Source of the DNA: JAUYQR01 sp043727195 | GTDB taxonomy: Bacteria > Pseudomonadota > Alphaproteobacteria > Rhodobacterales > Rhodobacteraceae | Assembly: GCA_043727195.1 (NCBI GenBank) | Contig: JAYSYZ010000213.1 | Location: 1-8,845 of the forward strand | Direction: 5' to 3' | DNA: 8,845 nucleotides | In this document: positions 1-6,211 of the stretch, one piece after another | How the letters are laid out: each line of letters opens with the position of its first letter | How positions within the stretch are numbered: position 1 is the stretch's first letter | Translations under genes and position numbers: made by a program | Notes under the pieces: model-generated | What the model saw: only the letters and a program-made list of their open reading frames with translations | Database searches by the model: none | What the model was told of the DNA's origin: nothing

Positions 1-357
1 GCAGGCAGCGCCGCCTTTGCCGGTGACCCGGTGGAAGGCGTGTGGAAGACCAAGCCCGACGACAACGGCAACTTCGGCCATGTGGAGGTCAAACCCTGCG
101 GCGCGGCATTCTGCGGCACGCTGATCAAGGCGTTTGATTCCAATGGCACTGAAAAGGCCAGTGAGAACATCGGCAAGCGGATCATCTGGGACATGGTGGC
201 GTATGGCGGTGGTGCGTATGATGACGGCAAGGTCTGGTCGCCCGACCGCGACAAGACCTATAATTCCGACATGCAGCTGACCGGCGACAAGCTGGCGGTG
301 CGGGGTTGCGTTCTGGGCATCTGCCGCGATGGCGGCACCTGGATGCGGGTGAACTAA
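1..357 (+). CDS. DUF2147 family secreted protein (5' end outside window)
   Basis: The reading frame is open from base 1 to the TAA at 355-357, so the gene begins upstream of the window. The first visible residues, AGSAAFAGDP, look like the end of a Sec signal peptide with an AFA cleavage site, so the mature protein would be periplasmic or secreted. The body fits DUF2147 (PF09917): an early G-V-W, a cysteine pair around PCGAAFCGTL, an acidic YDDGKVWSPDRDKTY segment, and the closing pattern VRGCVLGICRDGGTWMRV. In this family the central part is usually a small beta-rich fold of about 110 residues, which matches the length seen here. Four cysteines in the mature part could form disulfides. No biochemical function is established for the family. 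The GTG at 31 lies inside the mature domain and is not a credible start. Confidence 0.85.
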   Translation, partial: AGSAAFAGDPVEGVWKTKPDDNGNFGHVEVKPCGAAFCGTLIKAFDSNGTEKASENIGKRIIWDMVAYGGGAYDDGKVWSPDRDKTYNSDMQLTGDKLAVRGCVLGICRDGGTWMRVN

Positions 358-493
358 CCCGCAAGGATCGGGTCGCGGCGGATGGTCCGGCCGGGCTAAG
401 GCTTGACCGGAAGGAGCCGTGAAAGATCCGACGTCACTGGCGGAGTGTGATGTCCGGACCGGGTTGACGGCATTGGACGGTGGGAGCGGGGCG

Positions 494-739
494 ATGGCTG
501 GTCGGGCGCTGACGGCGGCGGAGTGGGAGGGGCTTCTGGCGCGGCAGCCGGGGGTCGGGGTCTATGCGGTGAAAACGACCGGGATCCTCTGCCGGCCGGG
601 ATGCCCGGCGCGGGCGCCGTTGCGGCGGAATGTTGTATGGTTCGAGACTGTGGTGGGGGCGGTGGCAGCGGGTTTTCGGCCTTGCAAGCGCTGCTGCCCC
701 GACGAAAATCGGGCCGCCATTGACAAATTTCAGGGGTAA
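494..739 (+). CDS. Stand-alone Ada-type zinc-binding domain protein
   Basis: The product is about 81 residues and consists almost wholly of the N-terminal metal-binding domain of Ada (PF02805). In Ada this domain binds zinc through four cysteines and repairs methylphosphotriesters by moving the methyl group to one of them. The motif is clear: TTGILCRPGCPAR followed by GFRPCKRCCPDE, giving Cys33 and Cys37, then Cys64 and Cys67, with the C-x3-C / x26 / C-x2-C spacing of Ada. No AraC helix-turn-helix, AlkA or methyltransferase domain follows, because the frame stops at 737-739. I prefer the ATG at 494, which has a GGGAG seven bases upstream. An in-frame GTG at 419 follows AAGGAG by only two bases and would add 25 residues without homology. 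Its role could be DNA damage sensing or only zinc binding; a truncated relic of a larger Ada protein is also possible. Confidence 0.75.
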   Translation: MAGRALTAAEWEGLLARQPGVGVYAVKTTGILCRPGCPARAPLRRNVVWFETVVGAVAAGFRPCKRCCPDENRAAIDKFQG

Positions 740-769
740 GATGCCCGTCGGGGTGGTGTTCTGACGTCC

Positions 770-799
770 GGCGGGGGTGGCGTGGCGGGGGTGGCTGGG
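770..799 (+). repeat. G-rich tandem direct repeat in convergent intergenic gap
   Basis: Two copies of ggcgggggtggc (770-781 and 784-795) are followed by tggg. They lie in the 106-base gap between the ends of the Ada-like gene and hisH. The + strand has several GG to GGGGG runs and could form an imperfect G-quadruplex. I see no standard hairpin plus T-run terminator in this gap for either converging gene. Confidence 0.55.
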
Positions 800-845
800 C
801 ACGAAAGACGCGGCCAATCGATCCCGATGCGCTGCAAATCCTCGG

Positions 846-1487
846 TCAGGGTCGCCAGGTGAGGAAGTTGGCAATCAGCCGCAGGCCGGCGGCCTGGGAT
901 TTTTCGGGGTGGAACTGGGTGCCGATGATGGTGTCGCGGCCGACGATGGCGGTGATCGCACCGGCATAGTCGCAATGCGCCAGACGATGCGCCGGATCTG
1001 CCACCCGGAAATGGTAGGAATGCACGAAATAGGCATGATCGCCGGTGGCCACGCCCGCAAGCACCGGGTGCGGATGGTCGATGACAAGATCGTTCCAGCC
1101 CATGTGCGGCACTTTCAGGGCGGGATCGCCGGGAACGATCTTTACCACCGCGCCACCGATCCAGTCAAAGCCCGGCGTGTCGTGGTATTCGTGGCCCCGG
1201 GTGGCCAGCATCTGCATGCCGACGCAGATGCCGAAGAACGGCCGCGCCCGGATCGTGACTGCCTCTTCGAGCGCCTCGAACAAGCCGCCATGGAGCCCGA
1301 GGGCGGCGCGGCAGGCCGGAAACGCCCCATCGCCGGGCAACACGATCCGGTCGGCGCGGGCCACATCCTCGGGCCGGGACGTGACGAGGACATCGCCCGC
1401 CCCCACCTCCAACGCCATGCGCTGAAAGGCTTTTTCGGCGGAATGCAGATTGCCGCTGTCGTAATCGACAAGGACGGTCAGGCTCAC
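846..1487 (-). CDS. hisH: Imidazole glycerol phosphate synthase, glutaminase subunit HisH
   Basis: HisH is a class I glutamine amidotransferase. It releases ammonia from glutamine and passes it to HisF, which makes imidazole glycerol phosphate and AICAR in histidine synthesis in the cytoplasm. The 213-residue product has the family's usual length. It shows the N-terminal VDYDSGNLHS, the oxyanion region PGDGAFP (51-57), the nucleophile elbow GICVGMQ with Cys88, and QFHPEKS with His193 and Glu195 completing the triad. PHMGWN (127-132) is also typical of the family. The GTG start at 1485-1487 overlaps the hisB stop by four bases (GTGA), so translation is probably coupled. The partner genes hisF and hisA are not in the window: the next genes to the left lie on the opposite strand. 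Confidence 0.96.
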   Translation of the reverse strand: MSLTVLVDYDSGNLHSAEKAFQRMALEVGAGDVLVTSRPEDVARADRIVLPGDGAFPACRAALGLHGGLFEALEEAVTIRARPFFGICVGMQMLATRGHEYHDTPGFDWIGGAVVKIVPGDPALKVPHMGWNDLVIDHPHPVLAGVATGDHAYFVHSYHFRVADPAHRLAHCDYAGAITAIVGRDTIIGTQFHPEKSQAAGLRLIANFLTWRP

Positions 1488-2068
1488 AGCATGCCCTTGG
1501 TCGTCGGCAGGCCGGTGTGACGCGGATCAGGTTCCACTGCCGCACGCAGGCTGCGGGCCACCGATTTGAACGCGGCCTCGGCGATGTGGTGGCTGTTCAG
1601 ACCGTGGATCAGATCGAGGTGCAGGGTGATGCCGCCATGGGTGGCCAGCGCCTGAAAAAACTCCCGCACCAGTTCGGTGTCAAAGCTGCCGATCTTGGGG
1701 GTCGGAAAGGCGAGGTTCCAGACCAGATAGGGGCGACCGGAGAGGTCTAGCGCACAAGCCACCTGCGCATCGTCCATCGCCAGGTTGAAGTGACCGTAGC
1801 GCCGGATGCCGGACTTGTCGCCCAAGGCGCGGGTGATCGCCTGACCCAGTGCGATGCCCGCATCCTCGACAGTGTGGTGATCGTCGATGTGCAGGTCACC
1901 TTTTGCGCGCAGGGTGATGTCGATCAGGCTGTGACGGGCCAGCTGATCGAGCATGTGGTCAAAGAAGCCCACGCCGGTCTGGCAATCATATTGGCCGGTG
2001 CCGTCAAGATTGACGGTTACGGCAATATCGGTCTCGGCGGTTTTGCGGGTAATGTCGGCCTTACGCAT
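1484..2068 (-). CDS. hisB: Imidazoleglycerol-phosphate dehydratase HisB
   Basis: HisB removes water from imidazole glycerol phosphate to give imidazole acetol phosphate, the step right after HisHF. The 194 residues match the single-domain form of the enzyme, with no phosphatase fusion as in E. coli. Its metal and substrate motifs are present: FFDHMLDQLARH (35-46), DDHHTVEDAGI (62-72), GHFNLAMDDA (92-101) and GLNSHHIAEAAFK (156-168), the last with the paired histidines that bind manganese. It ends in the usual TKGML-type tail. The ATG at 2066-2068 has a GGAGG five bases upstream. It is the first gene of the visible hisB-hisH pair. Upstream it abuts the decayed GntR gene, so its promoter must lie in the roughly 110 bases before it or inside the pseudogene; no clear -35/-10 pair was found. 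Confidence 0.97.
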   Translation of the reverse strand: MRKADITRKTAETDIAVTVNLDGTGQYDCQTGVGFFDHMLDQLARHSLIDITLRAKGDLHIDDHHTVEDAGIALGQAITRALGDKSGIRRYGHFNLAMDDAQVACALDLSGRPYLVWNLAFPTPKIGSFDTELVREFFQALATHGGITLHLDLIHGLNSHHIAEAAFKSVARSLRAAVEPDPRHTGLPTTKGML

Positions 2069-2073
2069 CGGTG

Positions 2074-2078
2074 CCTCC
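2074..2078 (-). promoter_or_regulatory. Ribosome binding site of hisB
   Basis: GGAGG on the - strand lies five bases before the hisB ATG and fixes that start. It is centred in the small palindrome ccctccggagg. Confidence 0.8.
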
Positions 2079-2175
2079 GGAGGGTCAATCGCGCAGTAAA
2101 CGCTTGGCGCGGTTCGGGCAAGGGCTTGGCAAGGCGAAAGGACGCCCGGGGCGGTGGGCGGAGCCGGCAGGGCCG

Positions 2176-2655
2176 TTACAGTAATGGCGGACCCGGTGTT
2201 TTGGCGCAGGTCTGCTTGCCGGCAACAGGTTGATATAATGCGGAAAAAGCCTGCAACGAAAGGTGACGTTCGGCATCAATGTTCGCCGCCATCGCCGCGC
2301 GCGCGGCGTCGCGGTCGCCAACCTCGATCGCGGTGACGAGGGCATTGTGCTGGCGAATCTGGTCGCTGCAATCAAAGGCGGGCTGCGCGATTTGCAGCGG
2401 GCAGTTCTAGGGACCTTCGCACGTCAAACAGGTTGTTGACGACGCTGCGATCCGACTTTGTCTCGAAGTGGCACGACAGAACTTCGATCTCGAACGTGTT
2501 CCACCGGCTGCGCGGCGAGATGCGGGTGCCGCCCTTGGGCCGGGCTTCGACCAGACCCTTGGCCTCGAGCGTCTCCACGCGCAGGGCGGTGCGGGAAACG
2601 CGGTATGCCGACCGAGAAACGGCCAGAGACGATCCCGGTGCCAGGCTCGCCGATC
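2176..2655 (-). pseudogene. Broken GntR-family regulator (FCD subfamily, DgoR/FadR-like)
   Basis: Three pieces of one GntR regulator can be read in order on the - strand, but in different frames. A first scrap, GTGIVSGRF (about 2642-2616), resembles the start of the winged helix. The second piece (about 2610-2400) is clear: AYRVSRTALR, ETLEAKGLVEARPKGGTRI, then PRSRWNTFEIEVL and LFDVRRSLEL. This is the recognition helix, wing and linker of FCD-type regulators, and it stops at 2372. The third piece (2352-2176) is the end of an FCD domain: HNALVTAIEVGDRDAARAAM, then a tail to a TAA at 2176-2178. A normal FCD domain has about 120 residues, and roughly 90-100 are missing between pieces two and three. 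Several residues of the winged helix are also gone. The protein cannot be functional as read. Members of this subfamily often control sugar-acid or sugar catabolism, which fits the broken sugar-binding gene next door. Confidence 0.8.
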
Positions 2656-2714
2656 CCGAAGGAATGAAAGTTTCGCGCCGCCGCCCGGCCCGGAATCTGC
2701 GGTATCAAGCTGCC

Positions 2715-3227
2715 TGGTTCGGTCACGTCGAACGCCGGGCCGGCCATTTTTGCGGTTTGTTCCACCGTTGCATTGGCATCGGCCGCCGCCATGGCGGCGA
2801 CGAGATCGGGCACCGCGTCGATGGAGAAAACAAGGATATCCGACCTTCCTGGTCGGAGGCGACGGGCGCAAGAAACAGACCCGGATCAGTATCGGCGCCG
2901 CGATCAAGAAGGACCACGGGAGTGCCCGCCTCCTGCGCATCCTGCCAGCCGGTGGGCACCACCGGCGCAAGCAGGATCGCATCCACCCCTTGGGCGATGA
3001 AGCCGCGGATTGCCTTGATCTGACTCCTGCTTTTGCCGGGCATCGGCAAACCTGAGATCAATGCCACGCGCTGCAGCTTCGGCCCGCGTCACCGCGGTTT
3101 CCGCCGCACGCCAGCCGGATTGCGACCCGATCTGCGAAAACCCCACTGTCAGACCTTCTGGACGCGCGCCGCCAGCTGCCTTGCTAAAGGCCGCTGCCAG
3201 CGCGGAAAGCAGAATGCTTGACCTCAT
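2715..3227 (-). pseudogene. Broken YtfQ-like periplasmic sugar-binding protein
   Basis: The start is well preserved: an ATG at 3225-3227 with GGAGG six bases upstream, then a short hydrophobic leader and LTVGFSQIGSQSGWRAAET, very close to YtfQ, the galactofuranose-binding protein of the E. coli ytfQRT-yjfF importer. After RFADARQKQE the frame breaks near 3023 and continues in another frame with QIKAIRGFIAQGVDAILLAP, then VVLLDRG. Near 2840 the frame changes again and homology jumps to the C-terminal lobe: DILVFSIDAVPDLVAAM, then ANATVEQTAKMAGPAFD, ending near 2724. Compared with YtfQ, about 110 residues in the middle are absent. A further short in-frame loss follows PTGW, and the C-terminal tail is missing. 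This is a relic. The remaining matches are strong, so decay may be fairly recent. No ytfR, ytfT or yjfF remnants are visible beside it. Confidence 0.85.
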
Positions 3228-3373
3228 GGTACCCCTCCGACAGCAATGGTCAGTGACCTTCTGCCTTTGCCCGTGCAAGGTCCCGTGTCGGGTACACCGT
3301 GCTAAAGTAGTATTATTGGAAAATGAACAGTCGGCTGCGGGGGGCTGCTGCGGCCTTGCGCGCCGGGGTCGGG

Positions 3374-3394
3374 AAAAAGCCTGATACTGGCTTT
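3374..3394 (-). terminator. Possible intrinsic terminator of the ABC operon
   Basis: Read on the - strand, AAAGCC, a seven-base loop and GGCTTT are followed by further T (five T in all). The stem is only six pairs, half of them A-T, so it would be weak. It lies about 200 bases after the permease stop and before the YtfQ-like relic, where the end of the operon transcript is expected. Confidence 0.4.
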
Positions 3395-3460
3395 GATTGC
3401 TGACGGTGGAACTGAGAAGGGCAGGTGTCTGGAAAAACCAGGAGCACCGCACATTCGTAG

Positions 3461-3497
3461 CGGGACTGACAGTCACGGAAGTGACAGGCAGTTCCCG
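3461..3497. repeat. Imperfect long inverted repeat
   Basis: The arms cgggactgacagtcac (3461-3476) and gtgacaggcagttcccg (3481-3497) pair over most of their length around the loop ggaa, with one bulge and two internal mismatches. It lies about 100 bases after the permease stop. It could stabilise the 3' end of the operon mRNA, assist termination, or be an operator left from the decayed locus. Confidence 0.55.
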
Positions 3498-3557
3498 ATC
3501 CGGTCCCGATGCGTGCAGCGCATCGCCACGGGCCCATGAGCGCGTTTGGACCGGATC
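3497..3557. repeat. Nested inverted repeat after the permease gene
   Basis: A perfect ten-base inverted repeat, gatccggtcc (3497-3506) and ggaccggatc (3548-3557), encloses a second perfect seven-base hairpin, cgatgcg (3507-3513) and cgcatcg (3519-3525). It starts 38 bases beyond the permease stop codon (3595-3597). As RNA it would fold into a compact 3' structure. I see no T-run after it on the - strand. Confidence 0.6.
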
Positions 3558-3594
3558 GATTTCTTTCTGTGCAAGCCGACTGTCGGCCCATCGT

Positions 3595-4650
3595 TTACCG
3601 AACGGGTCGCTTTCCAAATGCCACAGCCAGGATGATGATGGCCCCTGCGACCATGTATTGCTCGCTTACGTCCAGACCCATGATGATCAGTCCGTTATTG
3701 ATCGTACCGATCAGCAGGGCCCCGACAAAGGTGCCGATCACCGTGCCGCGACCGCCGAACAGGCTTGTTCCGCCCAGGATGACTGCGGCAATTGCATCCA
3801 GCTCGTCGCCCTCGCCAAAGTTGTAGCGAGCGGTGGACATCATTCCCGTGTAAAGAAGGCCCGCCAATGCGGCCGCCCCCCCGGACAAAAGGAAACAGAA
3901 GAACTTGACCCGCCCGGTCCGGATGCCGGAATAGGCAGCGGCAACCCGGTTTCCCCCGGTTGCCAAAACCTGGCGACCAAAGGTCGTGTAGCGCAGCACG
4001 ATGTGGCCAAGCGCCACCACCAACACCGACCAGATCAGAAGCGACGGCAAGCCGAGGAACCAGCCCTTGCCAAAGAAGGTGTTGAAGCCGTCTTCGGCGA
4101 TGGGAACCGGGTTGGTGTAGGTGACACGCATGGCAAGGCCGTGCACGAATTGCAGCATTCCGAGTGTCACAAGGAATGACGGGATACCGATCAGAACGAC
4201 GAAAAAGCTGTTGACCAGACCCACCGCAAGTCCCGCCGAAAGGCCTGCGGCGAGGCCGCCCAGCGGGCCCCAGCCCGCCGCCATGGCCATGCCAGCGACA
4301 AGTGCCGACAGCGCTGCCGTCGACCCGACCGACAGGTCGAGTTCCCCTGCCGATATGACGAAGGTAAGCGCAACGGCGATGACTGCAAGCTGAGCGGTAT
4401 TGCGAGCGATGTTGAACAGATTGGTGACCGTCAAAAAGCCCTTGTCGCCGATGGTGATGGCAAAAAAGATCAACACAACCGCAAAGAACAGATAGACGAC
4501 ATAGTTGCGCCAATCGACGCGCTTGAGCCAGATGCTCAGCGGCGATTCCGCCTCAGCCGCGGCAACGCCACCGGCAGCGATGCCACCTGCGGCACCGGCA
4601 CCCGCCGCGCCGCCCTGTCCATCATCGGCAATCTTAGCCTTGGATAGCAT
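3595..4650 (-). CDS. RbsC-type sugar ABC transporter permease
   Basis: This is the inner-membrane channel subunit of a carbohydrate importer (BPD_transp_2 family, like RbsC/YtfT). The 351 residues include many hydrophobic segments beginning near residue 49. Family signatures are present: GELDLSVGS (102-110) after the second or third helix, GIPSFLVTLG (155-164), GNRVAAAYSGI (233-243) for ATPase contact, and AAVILGGTSLFGGRGTVIGT (288-307). The cytoplasmic N-terminus carries an unusual Ala/Gly-rich tail (about residues 12-35) before the conserved part. The ATG at 4648-4650 lies inside the end of the ATPase gene, a 17-base overlap, with a strong GAGGAGGT eight bases before it, so translation is probably coupled. 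Only one permease is present, so it would act as a homodimer. It is the last gene of the operon. Confidence 0.93.
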   Translation of the reverse strand: MLSKAKIADDGQGGAAGAGAAGGIAAGGVAAAEAESPLSIWLKRVDWRNYVVYLFFAVVLIFFAITIGDKGFLTVTNLFNIARNTAQLAVIAVALTFVISAGELDLSVGSTAALSALVAGMAMAAGWGPLGGLAAGLSAGLAVGLVNSFFVVLIGIPSFLVTLGMLQFVHGLAMRVTYTNPVPIAEDGFNTFFGKGWFLGLPSLLIWSVLVVALGHIVLRYTTFGRQVLATGGNRVAAAYSGIRTGRVKFFCFLLSGGAAALAGLLYTGMMSTARYNFGEGDELDAIAAVILGGTSLFGGRGTVIGTFVGALLIGTINNGLIIMGLDVSEQYMVAGAIIILAVAFGKRPVR

Positions 4651-6145
4651 GATGCAGTACCTCCTCGGATGCGATCTCGTCGCGCCGCATTTCTTTGATC
4701 AATTTTCCGCCGTGAAGCACCAGCACGCGGTCGCTCATCGCCAGCAGTTCTTCGAACTCGGACGAGATCACCAGTACCGCGCAGCCGCTGCTGGCAATTG
4801 TCCGCACAATTTCCACCAGTTCGGCCTTGGCCCCGATGTCCACACCGATTGTCGGCTCGTCGAGGATCAGCAAGCGGGGCTTGCGCTCCAGCCACTTGGC
4901 GACCACGACCTTTTGCTGGTTTCCCCCGGAAAGCAGCAAGACGACTTTGTCAGGCCCGTCAGTGCGAATGCGCAGCCGGCGAATATGCTCTTCGGCTGCG
5001 CGCCGTCCCGCGCCGTCGCGCATCAGGACGCCCCGGGCAAAGCGCGCCAGCGATGGCAGCACAAGATTGGCCTGCAGCGAATGTTCAAGCACCAGCCCCT
5101 GCGTGCGGCGATTTTCAGGCACCAGCGCTGCGCCCGCGGCGATGGCCTCTTGCGTCGTGCGCACGGGTTTGCCGTCTATCAGGACCTCGCCGCCTTTGCG
5201 GGTCCGCAAGCCGAAGATGGCTTCGGCAATCTCGGTCCGGCCCGACGCCGATAACCCCGCGAGGCCGACAATCTCGCCCGCGCGCACGTCAAAGGTGACG
5301 CCATGCACCCGCTGCAGCAGGCTCAGGTCGCGCACCTCCAGGACGGGTTGCGCATCTGTTGGGGCTGGGCGGGCCTGCCAGTGCATCTTGGCACCAACGT
5401 CTTCGCCAAGCATCGCCTCGATGAGGCCGTCCATCGTGATATCCGATGTGGCGGAGGTCAGCACGTCGCGCCCGTCACGCATCACCGTGATGCGGTCGCA
5501 GATCGTAAAGATTTCGGCCATGCGGTGCGAGATGTAGACGACCGAAATTCCATCGTCGCGCAGTTTGCGCACGAGCTTGAAAAGGGTCGAAACCTCGTGC
5601 TCGGACAGGGCGGAGGTCGGCTCGTCCATCACCAGAATCCGGGCGTCCTTGGACAGTGCCTTGGCGATCTCGACCATTTGCTGGGCGCCGCCGGATAGGG
5701 TATCGACGCTGGCACGCGGGTCGATGTTCTCGCCCAGATCGGCCAGGATGCGGGCGGCGCGGCGTTCCGCCTCGGCGTCTGACAACAGACCACCGACACG
5801 CGGTTCGTGGTTGAGAAAGATGTTCTGCGCCACCGTCAGGGTTGGTATCAGACTGAATTCCTGAAATATCATGGCGATGCCATGCTTCTGGGCGTCCTGC
5901 GGTGTGGCCATCTGGACTTCTTGCCCGTCGATCAGGATGGTGCCGCCGTCGCGCGTGTAGTTGCCGGTCAGGATCTTCATCAGCGTGGATTTGCCCGCGC
6001 CGTTGCCACCCATCAGTGCATGAACTTCGCCACGGCGCAGTTCGAAGTTCGCGCCCCGAAGAACACGGATACCGGCAAAGGCCTTGTCGACTTCGCGCAG
6101 ATCAAGGACGTTCGGCGATTGACGTTCAGGCGTCGGACTTGACAT
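4634..6145 (-). CDS. RbsA-type double-domain sugar ABC transporter ATPase
   Basis: This cytoplasmic subunit powers the importer. Its 503 residues hold two ABC domains in tandem, as in RbsA, XylG and MglA. The first has Walker A GGNGAGKST (46-54), the Q-loop IFQEFSL (93-99), signature LSGGAQQ (150-156), Walker B ILVMDEP (170-176) and the switch His in YISHRM (204-209). The second has the altered P-loop GLSASGRT (297-304), signature LSGGNQQ (405-411), LLILDEP (425-431), and no switch His (SSEFEE). Such asymmetry is normal for this family, in which only one site is fully active. The ATG at 6143-6145 has only a weak Shine-Dalgarno (AAGG-like), and a strong hairpin lies in the 66-base gap to the binding-protein gene. 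The gene is probably expressed below the binding protein. Its end overlaps the permease start. Confidence 0.95.
   Translation of the reverse strand: MSSPTPERQSPNVLDLREVDKAFAGIRVLRGANFELRRGEVHALMGGNGAGKSTLMKILTGNYTRDGGTILIDGQEVQMATPQDAQKHGIAMIFQEFSLIPTLTVAQNIFLNHEPRVGGLLSDAEAERRAARILADLGENIDPRASVDTLSGGAQQMVEIAKALSKDARILVMDEPTSALSEHEVSTLFKLVRKLRDDGISVVYISHRMAEIFTICDRITVMRDGRDVLTSATSDITMDGLIEAMLGEDVGAKMHWQARPAPTDAQPVLEVRDLSLLQRVHGVTFDVRAGEIVGLAGLSASGRTEIAEAIFGLRTRKGGEVLIDGKPVRTTQEAIAAGAALVPENRRTQGLVLEHSLQANLVLPSLARFARGVLMRDGAGRRAAEEHIRRLRIRTDGPDKVVLLLSGGNQQKVVVAKWLERKPRLLILDEPTIGVDIGAKAELVEIVRTIASSGCAVLVISSEFEELLAMSDRVLVLHGGKLIKEMRRDEIASEEVLHHAIQG
4659..4666 (-). promoter_or_regulatory. Strong ribosome binding site of the permease gene
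   Basis: GAGGAGGT on the - strand lies inside the last codons of the ATPase gene, eight bases before the permease ATG at 4650. It decides the permease start and explains the 17-base overlap. Confidence 0.75.
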
Positions 6146-6172
6146 GTCGGCTTGCCTTGCGAAAGGGGTGTT

Positions 6173-6198
6173 CGAGAGGCCGGTGGACCGGCCTCTCG
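6173..6198. repeat. Perfect 12-base inverted repeat between binding-protein and ATPase genes
   Basis: cgagaggccggt (6173-6184), two bases, then accggcctctcg (6187-6198) form a perfect GC-rich hairpin starting 14 bases after the binding-protein stop. No long T-run follows on the - strand. In importer operons a hairpin here often protects the upstream mRNA from 3' decay or causes partial termination, so that the binding protein is made in excess. That role is inferred. Confidence 0.75.
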
Positions 6199-6211
6199 CT
6201 GTATTGCAGGC

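Larger units (their letters stand above)
3228..3594. other. Gene-free stretch with inverted repeats
   Basis: No credible gene lies in these 367 bases; the open frames crossing them have no family-like features. The stretch holds a terminator-like hairpin (3374-3394), a long imperfect hairpin (3461-3497) and a nested inverted repeat (3497-3557). An AT-rich patch around 3301-3325 may mark the former promoter of the YtfQ-like relic. The GGAGG at 3234-3238 is the relic's ribosome binding site. Confidence 0.6.

Noticed and set aside
419..493. GTG at 419 as start of the Ada-domain protein
   Set aside because: Its AAGGAG is only two bases from the GTG and the added 25 residues show no homology. The ATG at 494 has better spacing, though the GTG is not excluded.
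777..1520. Long open frame on the + strand opposite hisH
   Set aside because: It is the antisense shadow of hisH and the end of hisB in GC-rich DNA, with no family motif of its own.
3876..3882. C7 run inside the permease gene as a phase-variable site
   Set aside because: It encodes conserved Gly-Gly residues of the permease in frame and is short enough to be ordinary in GC-rich DNA.
3397..4179. 260-codon + strand frame across the intergenic stretch and permease end
   Set aside because: It overlaps the well-supported permease on the other strand and its product is low-complexity and unlike any family I know.
4634..6145. Second ATPase domain with an altered P-loop, as a sign of a defective gene
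   Set aside because: GLSASGRT and the lost switch His are normal for the second domain of RbsA-type ATPases.
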